Assembly: GCF_004310325.1 (NCBI RefSeq)
Contig: NZ_SIRT01000010.1
Location: 99,942 to 163,941 of the forward strand
Length of the DNA: 64,000 bases
Origin: Hyunsoonleella flava
Lineage (GTDB): Bacteria > Bacteroidota > Bacteroidia > Flavobacteriales > Flavobacteriaceae
Direction of reading: 5' to 3'
In this document: in pieces, positions 1-9,154 of the stretch
Layout of the letters: every line of letters starts with the position of its first letter
Position numbering within the stretch: position 1 is the first letter of the stretch
The notes under the pieces: model-generated
Told to the model about the DNA's origin: nothing
Seen by the model: only the letters and a program-made list of their open reading frames with translations
Databases searched by the model: none
Translations under genes and position numbers: made by a program

Positions 1-1821
1 TAACCTAGTAGTGATACCGTGTCCGTATTCATGAATAATAATACCATTGTCAAAACTAGAGTCCTTAAAAAATGGGCCATTATCCACAATAGTGGCTGTT
101 ATTCTTTCCCTTCTTCTAATAGCATTGATAATGGTTTCGCCATCGTCAAAATTAATAAATATGGAAGGTATTGTAAACTCGGGATCGGTTACACCATACA
201 TATTAACATAAGGCACATAATTTGGGTCACTATCTGGATTGTTGTGATTTGCCACAATAACTGCGATGGCGCCTGCATCTTGCGCATTTTGAATTTTAGC
301 AGTAAAATTGCAACTGCCTCTGCGAATTACAGCAATCTTACCTGCCATGTTTGCCGAATTTATTAAAGGACTACACCCTTCTTCAGGAACTACGCCACCA
401 TCATCCGCAATTACCAATGCACCAGTAACTGGTGTAGAAGAAGGTCCTGTAATATTTCCTGGGCCATCAGCGCCGTTTCCTCTAGATGGCTTAACTGAGT
501 TATAGTTCCCCGCTATAGTCCCTCCCGAAATTGTTAAGTTATCTTCGGCTATTACAGCTCTAGACCATAAAAACATTTGCATTCTTGCAGCACTTCCATC
601 TGGTGGTGTTGCAAAATTTGCATTATTAGTTCCAGAACCATCTTGTGCTTGAGCAACGACACTATCGCCTTCGTCTCCTCCTTTACCATAATTATTTTCC
701 TGAAAATTTCCATTAAGTTCATCAAAACCATAATGATAAAAAATATCGTGTACTACATTATTGTGATAAAATAGATTTATAGTTGCAGCATCCAAATAAT
801 TGTCGGCCTCCTGATTTAAATTGGGTGTTGGGAAATTAAAATTTAAACTTGCTGTTCCATCTGGAGAAGTCCCATTCGTAAAATTACTCCCGTCCAAATC
901 ATCCTGTGCCCATACATTATTACCTCTAGTATCAGTATGTTCAGCACCCACAACGCCATCAGTGTCGTGCCATCCAAATGGGGATGCAACAGGGTCTGCA
1001 GGTTCTGTTACAACCTGAAAAGAACCATGGTTTGGACTCTCAATCGGTAAAGGCAGCACATTGTATTGAGAATTATCAACTAAAAACGAACTTTTTTTGA
1101 ATACGTTAAATGTTTCTGCCTCTCTTGCAACTGAAGTTATATTTTCATTTGTGTGCGTATGTTCACCCTCAAAACTGCAATTAATAACCCAATCATCTTT
1201 ATCTAAAATAACTCCAGATAATGCGTCTACTCGTACACTCCACCAATGTTTACTATCAAGGGTGTAAATATTTAAATCCCAAGCCAGTTTTAAATTGCCT
1301 TCTTTATCCTTTAAGTACATCAATTCTACTGGTACATGCTCTTGAGATAAATCACCAGCAGCAAACACCTTTTTAAACGCACTTGAAGACACCTCCTCCG
1401 GTGTGCCTTCCATCTTCATTTTAAAATGGGTTGCAGTTTTTTGCATTGCTTCAACAGCCTTCAACGAAGGAGACAACACATTTACTTTATCTTCAATATT
1501 AGAAATGAAGTTATTCTTAAAATAGAATATCTCATTATTTTTTATTGCCAAGTTTGAAATTGCATTGTATATTTTTACGCCCTTATAGGATTGATATAAA
1601 TATACATGGGTTACACCTGATTGCTTTGAATATGACGTTCTATCTAAGTAAATGTCTGAGATATCGGCGCCAGATAAATGATTCAACTTATCATTGTTTT
1701 TAATGTAGTCTAATATTTGTTGACCTAAAGCAGATTCTGATAATTTTTCTTGTCCGAAACTGAAATTCACTAAACCGAAAACAAAAAAGGTAACAAATAA
1801 CAAGGGTAGTCTAAGATCCAT
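1..1821 (-). CDS. M36 (fungalysin) family zinc metallopeptidase, C-terminus off the window
   Basis: Secreted zinc protease; 607 residues are visible and the reading frame is open to the left edge. A signal peptide (MDLRLPLLFVTFFVFGLVNF, then SFGQ) starts at the ATG 1821-1819. Residues of about 30-130 look like the FTP propeptide, followed by the M36 catalytic region. A protease-associated (PA) type stretch at about 490-575 (GALVIADDGG, GKIAVIRRGSCNF) interrupts it. The zinc motif HEYGHG starts at residue 597 and the window ends ten residues later, so the third zinc ligand and any T9SS sorting domain lie outside. An M36 protein with an inserted PA domain is a usual arrangement in Flavobacteria. 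It is transcribed away from dxs. No ORF with an in-window stop exists, so this gene is easily overlooked. Confidence 0.9.
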   Translation of the reverse strand, partial: MDLRLPLLFVTFFVFGLVNFSFGQEKLSESALGQQILDYIKNNDKLNHLSGADISDIYLDRTSYSKQSGVTHVYLYQSYKGVKIYNAISNLAIKNNEIFYFKNNFISNIEDKVNVLSPSLKAVEAMQKTATHFKMKMEGTPEEVSSSAFKKVFAAGDLSQEHVPVELMYLKDKEGNLKLAWDLNIYTLDSKHWWSVRVDALSGVILDKDDWVINCSFEGEHTHTNENITSVAREAETFNVFKKSSFLVDNSQYNVLPLPIESPNHGSFQVVTEPADPVASPFGWHDTDGVVGAEHTDTRGNNVWAQDDLDGSNFTNGTSPDGTASLNFNFPTPNLNQEADNYLDAATINLFYHNNVVHDIFYHYGFDELNGNFQENNYGKGGDEGDSVVAQAQDGSGTNNANFATPPDGSAARMQMFLWSRAVIAEDNLTISGGTIAGNYNSVKPSRGNGADGPGNITGPSSTPVTGALVIADDGGVVPEEGCSPLINSANMAGKIAVIRRGSCNFTAKIQNAQDAGAIAVIVANHNNPDSDPNYVPYVNMYGVTDPEFTIPSIFINFDDGETIINAIRRRERITATIVDNGPFFKDSSFDNGIIIHEYGHGITTRL

Positions 1822-1945
1822 ATTATAATTTTTTCGTGAATATACGAGTTAGTATTCTAATTTACAACCATGGTTTTCCATAATCGATCAAAGTGTAATT
1901 CCCCGACACAACTTACTTTAATCTTATGAAAACCATAAATTCTTG

Positions 1946-1953
1946 TACTTTTG
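1946..1953 (+). promoter_or_regulatory. Bacteroidota-type -7 box for dxs
   Basis: TACTTTTG fits the TAnnTTTG -7 consensus of the Bacteroidota primary sigma factor. It ends 4 bases before the GTG proposed as the dxs start, so the transcript would have almost no leader. No convincing -33 TTTG is seen. Confidence 0.5.
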
Positions 1954-1957
1954 CCTC

Positions 1958-3712
1958 GTGAAGAAACGTTTGCTAGATACTATTAATACTCCTGAAGAAC
2001 TTCGTCTATTACAACAAGAAGACCTTACAGTTTTAGCTAAAGAACTACGTAATTTCATTATCAACATAGTTGCGACTAAAGAAGGTCATCTAGGAGCAAG
2101 TTTGGGAGTAGTAGAACTCACAATTGCATTACATTATGTATTCAATACACCAGAGGATTTATTGCTTTGGGATGTTGGGCATCAAGCCTACGGACATAAA
2201 ATTTTAACAGGAAGAAAAGACATTTTTCATACCAACAGGCAATTAAGCGGCATTAGTGGCTTTCCAAAACGAAGTGAAAGTGAATATGACGCCTTTGGAA
2301 CAGGACATTCGTCAACCTCAATTTCAGCAGCTTTGGGTATGGCCATTGCATCAAAATTAAAGGGCGAAAACAAACATCATATTGCTGTAATTGGTGATGC
2401 ATCTATTGCGAGTGGAATGGCTTTTGAAGGCTTAAATCATGCTGGGGTTACCGATGCCAACTTATTGGTAATTTTAAATGATAATGCCATTGGTATCGAT
2501 CCAAGTGTAGGTGCATTAAAACAATATTTAACCAACATTAAAAAAGGCACACAAAAACGCAACAATATTATTGAAGCGTTGAATTTTGATTATTCAGGCC
2601 CTATTGACGGGCATGATTTAGATACTGTTATCTCAGAATTGAAACGATTAAAAACCGTTAAGGGGCCGAAATTATTGCATGTAATTACAACCAAAGGTAA
2701 AGGTTTAAAGCAGGCAGAAACTGACCAAGTAAAATACCATGCTCCTGGAAAATTTGATGCTAAAACAGGCGATTTGGCAGTTAACCCAAACACAAAACAA
2801 CCACCAAAATATCAAGATGTCTTTGGGTATACCATTGTAGAACTTGCGAAACAAAACAAAAATATCGTGGGGATAACACCCGCAATGCCTACGGGAAGTT
2901 CCCTTAAATACATGATGGATGAAATTCCAGATAGAGCTTTTGATGTAGGTATAGCTGAACAACACGCCGTAACCTTAGCAGCAGGTATGGCTACCCAAGG
3001 TTTAGTGCCGTTTTGTAACATCTATTCTACATTTTTACAACGGGCTTATGATCAGATTATTCATGACGTGGCTTTACAAGACTTGCCCGTTATTTTTTGC
3101 TTAGATCGTGCCGGTTTGGTTGGAGAAGATGGCGCAACACATCACGGTGTTTTTGATTTGAGTTATTTACGTAGCATTCCTAATCTTATCATTTTCGTAC
3201 CAAGAAACGAAGTAGAGCTGCGCAACATCATGTATACTGCTCAATTAGGTTTAGAACATTCCATAGCCATTCGTTATCCAAGAGGAAGAGGTGTAACTTT
3301 AGATTGGAAACAACCATTTAAACTACTTGATATTGGTAAAGGCGAACAATTAAAACAAGGTAAGCAACTTGCTGTTTTAAGCATTGGTACTATTGCCAAA
3401 AATATATCCAAAGCGATTGAAAATTTAGAGGTGTCTCATTATGATATGCGTTTTGTAAAACCTTTGGATGAAACTTTACTTCATCACATTTTTAAAACTT
3501 ATGATACTATAGTATCGGTTGAAGATAATGCCGTTACAGGCGGTTTTGGTTCAGCTATTTTAGAGTTTGCCGCAGCAAATAATTATAAAAATATAGTGAA
3601 GCTTATTGGTATTCCTGATAAATTTGTAGAACACGGCAGTATTGAGGAACTTCAAGTTTTGGTTGGGTTAGATTCAAAAAGTATAAGCGCAACAATTAAA
3701 ACGCTAATTTGA
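1958..3712 (+). CDS. dxs: 1-deoxy-D-xylulose-5-phosphate synthase
   Basis: First enzyme of the MEP isoprenoid pathway: condenses pyruvate and glyceraldehyde 3-phosphate to DXP with thiamine diphosphate. About 584 residues, slightly shorter than the E. coli enzyme (620) but usual for Flavobacteria. The ThDP-binding motif is visible as GDA at residues 146-148 through NDN at 174-176. The GHSSTSIS and GVGIAEQHAVTLAAG-like (DVGIAEQHAV) segments of the transketolase fold are present. A TTG 15 bases upstream (1943) is in frame but would add MYFCL and overlaps the -7 box, so GTG 1958 (VKKRLLDTIN) is preferred; TTG 1967 is another possibility. It is convergent with the small gene at 3737-4093. Confidence 0.93.
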   Translation: MKKRLLDTINTPEELRLLQQEDLTVLAKELRNFIINIVATKEGHLGASLGVVELTIALHYVFNTPEDLLLWDVGHQAYGHKILTGRKDIFHTNRQLSGISGFPKRSESEYDAFGTGHSSTSISAALGMAIASKLKGENKHHIAVIGDASIASGMAFEGLNHAGVTDANLLVILNDNAIGIDPSVGALKQYLTNIKKGTQKRNNIIEALNFDYSGPIDGHDLDTVISELKRLKTVKGPKLLHVITTKGKGLKQAETDQVKYHAPGKFDAKTGDLAVNPNTKQPPKYQDVFGYTIVELAKQNKNIVGITPAMPTGSSLKYMMDEIPDRAFDVGIAEQHAVTLAAGMATQGLVPFCNIYSTFLQRAYDQIIHDVALQDLPVIFCLDRAGLVGEDGATHHGVFDLSYLRSIPNLIIFVPRNEVELRNIMYTAQLGLEHSIAIRYPRGRGVTLDWKQPFKLLDIGKGEQLKQGKQLAVLSIGTIAKNISKAIENLEVSHYDMRFVKPLDETLLHHIFKTYDTIVSVEDNAVTGGFGSAILEFAAANNYKNIVKLIGIPDKFVEHGSIEELQVLVGLDSKSISATIKTLI

Positions 3713-3736
3713 TAGTTTAAACCTCAAAATATGAGT

Positions 3737-4093
3737 TTAGTCAATATACTCAGTTTCCAAAAAGTAGTTTACAATCGCTTCTTTCATTAAAACCGATTGT
3801 TCTCCAGCTTTTAGAAAAGGAAGAGCTTCGAGCGCTTTGTAATGGGGCCAGCCATCATCATCTACAAAATCGAGCTCATAATACCCATAAGGACTTAACA
3901 GTTTACAAATAGCGATGTGCATTAAGTCTAGTTTTTGATCTTTTTTGAAACTTCGGCTTAGTTGTCCAAGTTCTTGTACTCCGATAAGGTAAATTATGGC
4001 ATCTAGATCTAGAATATCTCCATCAGCAAATTGAGCGGATAGTTTTTTAACCACTATTTCCCAACGTTCTTTTAATTTTTCGTCTCTAGACAT
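3737..4093 (-). CDS. Conserved small flavobacterial protein of unknown function
   Basis: 118 residues, acidic, soluble, with no signal peptide or membrane segment. It begins MSRDEKLKERWEIVVKKL and contains the phrases DLDAIIYLIGVQELGQL and PYGYYELDFVDDDGWPHYK. I recognise it only as a type of small protein seen next to housekeeping genes in Flavobacteriaceae and can assign no function. The mostly helical N-terminal half suggests a small globular protein. It is divergent from cvpA with a 71-bp spacer and convergent with dxs. The start is the only reasonable ATG. Confidence 0.7.
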   Translation of the reverse strand: MSRDEKLKERWEIVVKKLSAQFADGDILDLDAIIYLIGVQELGQLSRSFKKDQKLDLMHIAICKLLSPYGYYELDFVDDDGWPHYKALEALPFLKAGEQSVLMKEAIVNYFLETEYID

Positions 4094-4142
4094 AATTTTT
4101 TTAAAGTTGTAAAGTTACTAAACCTAAATATTAGTATTATTC

Positions 4143-4150
4143 TATATTTG
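4143..4150 (+). promoter_or_regulatory. Bacteroidota-type -7 box for cvpA
   Basis: TATATTTG matches TAnnTTTG and lies 14 bases before the cvpA ATG. This gives a short A/T-rich leader without a Shine-Dalgarno sequence. Confidence 0.55.
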
Positions 4151-4164
4151 TTTAAATTTATCGT

Positions 4165-4686
4165 ATGGCAATTATTGATATTATTCTAGGTGCGCTTCTT
4201 TTATTTGGTATTATTCGTGGCCTGATGAAAGGACTTTTTGTTGAAGTAGCGTCTCTAGCCGCTCTAGTTGCTGGGGTTTACGGAGCAATTCATTTCAGTA
4301 ATTTTGCAGCAGAGTTTTTAATGGAAAAAGTGTCGTGGGACGAGAAATACATCAATATTGTTGCCTTTGCAATAACCTTTGTTATTATTGTTTTAGCTAT
4401 TGCGCTTGCTGGAAAAGCCTTAACCAAGTTAGCAAATTTTGCAGCTTTGGGTGCTATAAACAAGGTGTTAGGTGCAATTTTTGGAGGTTTAAAAATAGGA
4501 TTAATTTTAAGCGTAGTACTTATTGTTTTTGATGGTTTAAATAAAACCATTCCGTTTGCGGCTCCAGAGGATTTAGAAGATTCGGTTTTGTATGGCCCTG
4601 TAAAATCCCTGGCACCTACAATTTTCCCAAATATAATTAAGAAGAATGATGATAATGAGGATAAGCTCCAAATTGAATCAGTTTAG
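4165..4686 (+). CDS. CvpA family membrane protein
   Basis: 173 residues with four hydrophobic segments (about 2-22, 28-46, 63-83, 96-125) followed by a polar acidic tail. The N-terminus (IIDIILGALLLFGIIRGLMKGL) is typical of the CvpA/colicin V production family, inner-membrane proteins whose biochemical role is not established although the family is linked to envelope stress tolerance. The final 4 bases overlap the end of the convergent LysR gene. A -7 box lies just upstream. Confidence 0.85.
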   Translation: MAIIDIILGALLLFGIIRGLMKGLFVEVASLAALVAGVYGAIHFSNFAAEFLMEKVSWDEKYINIVAFAITFVIIVLAIALAGKALTKLANFAALGAINKVLGAIFGGLKIGLILSVVLIVFDGLNKTIPFAAPEDLEDSVLYGPVKSLAPTIFPNIIKKNDDNEDKLQIESV

Positions 4687-5609
4687 TACCGCTCCATCCA
4701 TTTAAAATAATCTTTGTACACCTTCTCTTTCTCTTGTCTTACATAGTCTAAAAACGCAAGAGCAACAGGCGACAAACTTTTCTTTTTTAGCCAAATAAGT
4801 TTCCATTGCGATTCTAACGGAAGTCCCTTTACAGGTATAATTTTTAACTCATTTTGAGACAACTCATTTTTAATACTCAATAAGGAAACGATAGACATCC
4901 CAATGTCTGCTACAACTGCCTGAATGATGGCTTCATTTGTAGTAAGCTCTAACTTTACCTTAGGTTCTATATGTTCTTTAGCAAAAAACTGTTGCATGGT
5001 AAACCGAGTACCAGAACCTTCTTCTCGATAAATTAATGGTATTTTTTTAAAGATAGACTTGTTCTTTAAAATTTCACTATCCAAACTATTACTCCCTGCC
5101 GCAACCAAATGAAGTTTATTTATCATGATAGGTTCCTCGTATAAATCCAAATGTTCTGGACTAACAGTTACTAATGAAAAATCTACCTCGTTTTGCTCTA
5201 AGTCTTTAATAACATTGGTTTTATTGGATACGTCCATCATCAAATCAATCTCAGGATGCTGCTTTAAAAATCCATTTAAGAAATAAGGCATCACGTAGTT
5301 GCCTGTTGATACCACAGATATCCTCAACTTTCCAGATAATAGTCCCTTAAAAGCATGAGTTTTATAATCAATAGTCTCAACTTGATTTAAAATAGATTCG
5401 GCTATAGCGTGAATTTCTCTACCAAAGTCTGTAATGTACAGTTGCCTACCAATTACTTCCGTTAACGGAATATCAAACTGGTCTTGAAAATTCTTAAGTT
5501 GAATGGACGCCGCAGGCTGTGTCATATTCAATTCTTCTGCTGCTTTAGTGATGCTTTTGTTTTGTACAATAACACTAAATACCTTTAGTTGATGCAATGT
5601 AAAATTCAT
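4683..5609 (-). CDS. LysR family transcriptional regulator, CbbR/CmpR-like
   Basis: 308 residues. The N-terminal winged helix-turn-helix is at about residues 1-60 (LHQLKVFSVIVQNKSITKAA, then MTQPAASIQL). The LysR substrate-binding domain spans about 90-295 (LRISVVSTGNYVMPYFLNGF, IYREEGSGTRFTMQQFF). LysR proteins of this subgroup include CbbR, CmpR/CcmR and CysB, which sense metabolites and control carbon fixation or bicarbonate uptake. It is divergent from the SbtA-type transporter gene across a 92-bp spacer that contains a TTAT-N7-ATAA dyad, the usual arrangement for a LysR protein controlling its neighbour. Control of the carbon island is inferred from position and subgroup; the effector is unknown. 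Confidence 0.88.
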   Translation of the reverse strand: MNFTLHQLKVFSVIVQNKSITKAAEELNMTQPAASIQLKNFQDQFDIPLTEVIGRQLYITDFGREIHAIAESILNQVETIDYKTHAFKGLLSGKLRISVVSTGNYVMPYFLNGFLKQHPEIDLMMDVSNKTNVIKDLEQNEVDFSLVTVSPEHLDLYEEPIMINKLHLVAAGSNSLDSEILKNKSIFKKIPLIYREEGSGTRFTMQQFFAKEHIEPKVKLELTTNEAIIQAVVADIGMSIVSLLSIKNELSQNELKIIPVKGLPLESQWKLIWLKKKSLSPVALAFLDYVRQEKEKVYKDYFKWMERY

Positions 5610-5618
5610 TAAAATAAT

Positions 5619-5633
5619 TTATGGTTCTGATAA
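5619..5633. promoter_or_regulatory. Candidate LysR operator (TTAT-N7-ATAA)
   Basis: TTATGGTTCTGATAA is a dyad containing the T-N11-A core of LysR binding sites. It lies in the 92-bp spacer between the divergent LysR and SbtA-type genes, 10 bases from the LysR start. An 11-mer overlapping its left half (AATTTATGGTT, 5616-5626) recurs upstream of dabB at 14284-14294. Confidence 0.5.
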
Positions 5634-5667
5634 CAAATTTAAATAAAAATATATGAATTAGATGAAA

Positions 5668-5675
5668 TACTTTTG
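5668..5675 (+). promoter_or_regulatory. -7 box for the SbtA-type transporter gene
   Basis: TACTTTTG matches TAnnTTTG, 27 bases before the ATG at 5702. No clear -33 TTTG stands at the expected distance, consistent with a promoter that needs an activator. Confidence 0.5.
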
Positions 5676-5701
5676 CCTCCGAACTTGAAACAACCTAAAA
5701 C

Positions 5702-6664
5702 ATGAATATAGATGTACTTATTAGCAATTTGACCAATCCCGTATTGCTATTCTTTATTTTAGGAATACTTGCTACTTGGTTAAAGAGCGACTTAAAAATT
5801 CCTGAGAATTCATCAAAATTCATTTCACTTTATCTTCTTTTTGCTATTGGTTTTAAAGGCGGGCAGGAGCTGTCACACAGTGAATTTAATTCTGAAATTT
5901 TATATTCTATAATTTTCGCAGTGTTACTTTCCAGCCTTGTACCTATTTACACCTTTTTCGCTTTAAGAAAAAAAGTTGGTGTCCCTAATGCGGGTGCTAT
6001 TGCCGCAGCTTACGGCTCAGTAAGTGCGGTAACTTTTGTAACCGCAGTATCATTTTTAGAAAATCAAGGTATTTCTTTTGGAGGGCATATGGTGGCCATT
6101 ATGGCGATTATGGAATCTCCGGCAATTATTGTTGGAGTAATTTTAATTATGCTATATGATGCCGGTAAGCAAACCGATAAATCCATTGGGGCTTTGATAA
6201 AACATTCTTTTACTGGAGGCAGTGTTTTAATGCTTGTGGGAAGTTTAGCTATCGGACTTATTGCAGATGCAAATCAAGCCAGAGGTATTGAGCCATTTAC
6301 AACAGATATATTTAAAGGGTTTTTATCACTGTTCCTTTTAGAAATGGGTATGGTAACTGCACAACGCATTAAAGGTTTTAAAAAGTATGGTTTCTTTTTA
6401 TTTGCTTTTGGAATTCTCGTTCCGCTTATCAACGGACTGATTGTGGCCTACCTAAGTGGTTTTATTACTGATAATCCTGGAAACCGTTTATTATTTGCTA
6501 TACTTGGAGCTGGAGCATCCTACATTGCCGTACCAGCCACAATGAAACTAGCTGAACCTAGAGCAGATGCAGGTATTTATATACCTATGGCTTTGGGTAT
6601 AACGTTCCCATTTAATATAACTTTGGGTATGCCTATTTACTATGCTTTTATCGAAATGATGTAA
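5702..6664 (+). CDS. SbtA-family sodium-dependent bicarbonate transporter
   Basis: 320 residues with about ten membrane segments and an inverted-repeat look (PVLLFFILGILATWLKSDL near the N-terminus, then a second half starting near residue 165 after a short hydrophilic linker). It carries the GFKGGQEL and AAAYGSVSAVTF motifs typical of the sodium-dependent bicarbonate transporter superfamily (formerly DUF897). Cyanobacterial SbtA imports HCO3- with Na+ into the cytoplasm. No SbtB-type PII partner gene is adjacent, unlike in cyanobacteria. The divergent LysR gene and the facing carbonic anhydrase gene support a bicarbonate role. Substrate is inferred from family and context. A bidirectional terminator follows. 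Confidence 0.88.
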   Translation: MNIDVLISNLTNPVLLFFILGILATWLKSDLKIPENSSKFISLYLLFAIGFKGGQELSHSEFNSEILYSIIFAVLLSSLVPIYTFFALRKKVGVPNAGAIAAAYGSVSAVTFVTAVSFLENQGISFGGHMVAIMAIMESPAIIVGVILIMLYDAGKQTDKSIGALIKHSFTGGSVLMLVGSLAIGLIADANQARGIEPFTTDIFKGFLSLFLLEMGMVTAQRIKGFKKYGFFLFAFGILVPLINGLIVAYLSGFITDNPGNRLLFAILGAGASYIAVPATMKLAEPRADAGIYIPMALGITFPFNITLGMPIYYAFIEMM

Positions 6665-6690
6665 TATTAGAGAGTGTCCTGTATAAAAAC

Positions 6691-6717
6691 AAAAACCACC
6701 AAGAAATGGTGGTTTTT
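6691..6717. terminator. Bidirectional Rho-independent terminator
   Basis: A 10-bp perfect stem (AAAAACCACC / GGTGGTTTTT) with a 7-base loop has A/T runs on both sides. It lies between the convergent SbtA-type and carbonic anhydrase genes and would serve both strands. Confidence 0.85.
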
Positions 6718-6739
6718 AAATTATATGAATGAAAATAAC

Positions 6740-7381
6740 TTAATCCAAATCGAAGGTAAAGATAGCATCAAGATGTTCTGCACTGTCCATAGATACTTTT
6801 AAGTCCTTAATAACACCGTCTTTTAAACCGTATACCCATCCATGTATTTCCAATCCGGTATTATTCTTCCATGCATTTTGTACTATAGAGGTCTTAGCCA
6901 AATCGTAAACCTGTGCTTTCACATTGAGCTCTACAAGTCTGTCAAATCTTTTTTTGTCATCGGAAATTTTTCTTAATTCCGTGATATTATCCTTGTAAAC
7001 CTCTTTAATGTTTCTTATCCATTTATTAATTAATCCCAAGGATTTGTTTTGCATTGCAGCAGCAACACCACCGCAGCCGTAATGCCCGCAAACTATAATG
7101 TGCGTTACTCCTAAATGATTCACTGCATAATCCAAAACACTTAGCATATTCATATCGGTATGTACTACCATATTTGCAATGTTTCTGTGTACAAATAATT
7201 CTCCAGGATGTGTCCCTGTAATCTCATTTGCTGGCACTCTACTATCCGCACAACCAATCCATAAAACTGGCGGTTTCTGTCCTTTGGATAATTCTTCAAA
7301 GTAGTTTTTATCCTTCGCTGTCATTTCCTCTACCCACTCTTTATTATTTTCAAGTAGCTGGTGATAATATGTGTTTTTCAT
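6740..7381 (-). CDS. Beta-class carbonic anhydrase
   Basis: 213 residues; interconverts CO2 and HCO3- in the cytoplasm. The Zn ligands and catalytic dyad are intact: Cys44, Asp46 and Arg48 in WIGCADSR, and His100 and Cys103 in CGHYGCGG. The length fits the bacterial Can/YadF group. It is the promoter-distal gene of the minus-strand carbon island, 101 bp after the SulP gene, and is convergent with the SbtA-type gene. Pairing a carbonic anhydrase with BicA- and SbtA-type transporters makes it likely to feed anaplerotic carboxylases or pH control; no Calvin-cycle gene is present in the window. Confidence 0.95.
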   Translation of the reverse strand: MKNTYYHQLLENNKEWVEEMTAKDKNYFEELSKGQKPPVLWIGCADSRVPANEITGTHPGELFVHRNIANMVVHTDMNMLSVLDYAVNHLGVTHIIVCGHYGCGGVAAAMQNKSLGLINKWIRNIKEVYKDNITELRKISDDKKRFDRLVELNVKAQVYDLAKTSIVQNAWKNNTGLEIHGWVYGLKDGVIKDLKVSMDSAEHLDAIFTFDLD

Positions 7382-7482
7382 GTTTATATTTTTTAATTCT
7401 TTCTATTACTGTTACGCTAAAGTTATCAAAAAAATTATTGTTTGAATATTAAAATGTAAATACATTTTTCATATTGTAGTTA

Positions 7483-9072
7483 CTAACTAATTTTTGGTCT
7501 AAGTTTAAAGAAGTCTATAAAGCTTTCAGGGTTTTCTATAGCACCTGATTCATGTATTAAATGAATTGTAATATTTCTTTCCTTAGCTTTAAATGAAAAG
7601 TCTTCTAAAATCTCAATAATATCGTTATCTAAATACCTAGTTTTTCTAACGTCAAGTTCTAAAAGTGAATCGTGGGGAACTCTATCCAATTCCTTCAAAA
7701 TGGCGCCTTTATTAAAAAATGTTACCTCCTCTGCAAGCGTCATTTTTATTTTACCATCGTCTATATCCTCACCTTCCTTATGTAAAAAGTGTGAATTTTG
7801 GTAGCTCTTGATTAAAATAATAATGATGCCTACTGCCAAACCAAGGCCTATGCCTTTTAACAAATCGCTAAAAACAATTCCTAGTATAGTAACCATAAAG
7901 GGCAACCATTGTTTCCAGCCCAAGCTAAACATCTGTTTAAATGTTGAAGGTTTCGCCAGTTTATACCCCACAATAAACAATACTGCGGCTAAAACTGATA
8001 ATGGTATCATATTTAATAATCGCGGAATAAGAATAACTGAAGTCAACAAAAAGAAACCGTGAATGATAGCCGATAATTTAGTTTGACCTCCAGATTGAAT
8101 ATTAGCTGAACTTCTTACAATTACTTGAGTAATAGGCAAGCCTCCAATTAAACCAGAAATAACATTACCTGTACCTTGAGCCAACAACTCTCTATTAGTC
8201 GGTGTTACGTTTTTGTGAGGATCTAACTTATCAGTTGCTTCAACACAAAGCAATGTTTCAAGTGAAGCCACCAGTGCAATGGTAAAACCAGTAACCCATA
8301 TTTCAACCTTGCCTAGAACTGCAAAATTAGGAAAGCTAAACTGCCCTAAAAAATCATTAAAACCATCTGGAACTGGAACTGCCACCAAATGATCTGCTGA
8401 CAAATTAAGAGTGCTCCCTTTTGTGAAAACATAAAACAAAATACCTACAATAACCGCCACCAAAGGGCCTTGAACTAACTGAAAAAACCTTCCTTTCTTT
8501 GAAAGCACATTAGCCCATAAAATGAGTATTCCCAAAGAGACTAAAGCTATTACTGTAGCCCCAACATTTACATTACCACTTATTAATGCATTTAATGCAT
8601 TTAGTAGTTCTGTAATGGTATTCTTGCCATCAACTTGAAGAAATGCAAAATCGCCTTGAGGATCTTTATCCATTCCAAAGAAATACGGAATCTCTTTTAA
8701 TATTATAATAATACCAATACCCGTAAGCATACCTTTGATTACCGAAGAAGGGAAGAAATACCCAATAATACCCAAACGTAGCACGCCAAACAACAATTGA
8801 ATGGCACCACCAATGACGACAGCAACTAAAAAGTTTTCATAACCTAAAGACGTAATAGCTGCAAGCACAATAGCGGCAAGTCCTGCTGCTGGACCACTTA
8901 CACCAATTGAAGATCCGCTTAAACTCCCCACAACTATCCCACCAACAATACCTGCGATAAGTCCTGAAAATAGCGGAGCTCCACTTGCTAAAGCGATACC
9001 TAAACATAAGGGTAATGCAACAAAAAATACTACGATACTAGCAGGGAGATCGCTTTTTAAATTTTTAAACAT
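7483..9072 (-). CDS. SulP family anion transporter (BicA-like) with STAS domain
   Basis: 529 residues. The SulP transmembrane core covers about 1-420 (DLPASIVVFFVALPLCLGIA, GVSGPAAGLAAIVLAA, ETLLCVEATDKLDPHK, NVISGLIGGLPITQVIVRSS) and a cytoplasmic STAS domain the last ~90 residues (LLELDVRKTRYLDNDIIEIL). SulP proteins move sulfate, bicarbonate or other anions; cyanobacterial BicA is a Na+/HCO3- member. The neighbouring carbonic anhydrase and dab genes favour bicarbonate, but sequence alone cannot exclude sulfate. It lies 82 bp downstream of the small membrane protein gene. Confidence 0.9.
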   Translation of the reverse strand: MFKNLKSDLPASIVVFFVALPLCLGIALASGAPLFSGLIAGIVGGIVVGSLSGSSIGVSGPAAGLAAIVLAAITSLGYENFLVAVVIGGAIQLLFGVLRLGIIGYFFPSSVIKGMLTGIGIIIILKEIPYFFGMDKDPQGDFAFLQVDGKNTITELLNALNALISGNVNVGATVIALVSLGILILWANVLSKKGRFFQLVQGPLVAVIVGILFYVFTKGSTLNLSADHLVAVPVPDGFNDFLGQFSFPNFAVLGKVEIWVTGFTIALVASLETLLCVEATDKLDPHKNVTPTNRELLAQGTGNVISGLIGGLPITQVIVRSSANIQSGGQTKLSAIIHGFFLLTSVILIPRLLNMIPLSVLAAVLFIVGYKLAKPSTFKQMFSLGWKQWLPFMVTILGIVFSDLLKGIGLGLAVGIIIILIKSYQNSHFLHKEGEDIDDGKIKMTLAEEVTFFNKGAILKELDRVPHDSLLELDVRKTRYLDNDIIEILEDFSFKAKERNITIHLIHESGAIENPESFIDFFKLRPKIS

Positions 9073-9154
9073 AAAATAAATAATTGTAAACCAAAGCCTG
9101 AAAGGCTAACAGTTTAGTTAGTAAGAAATTTGATATGGGTTTATAGGGAAGTCG

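Noticed and set aside
1943..1957. TTG at 1943 as the dxs start
   Set aside because: It overlaps the likely -7 promoter box and would add residues (MYFCL) not expected in the family.
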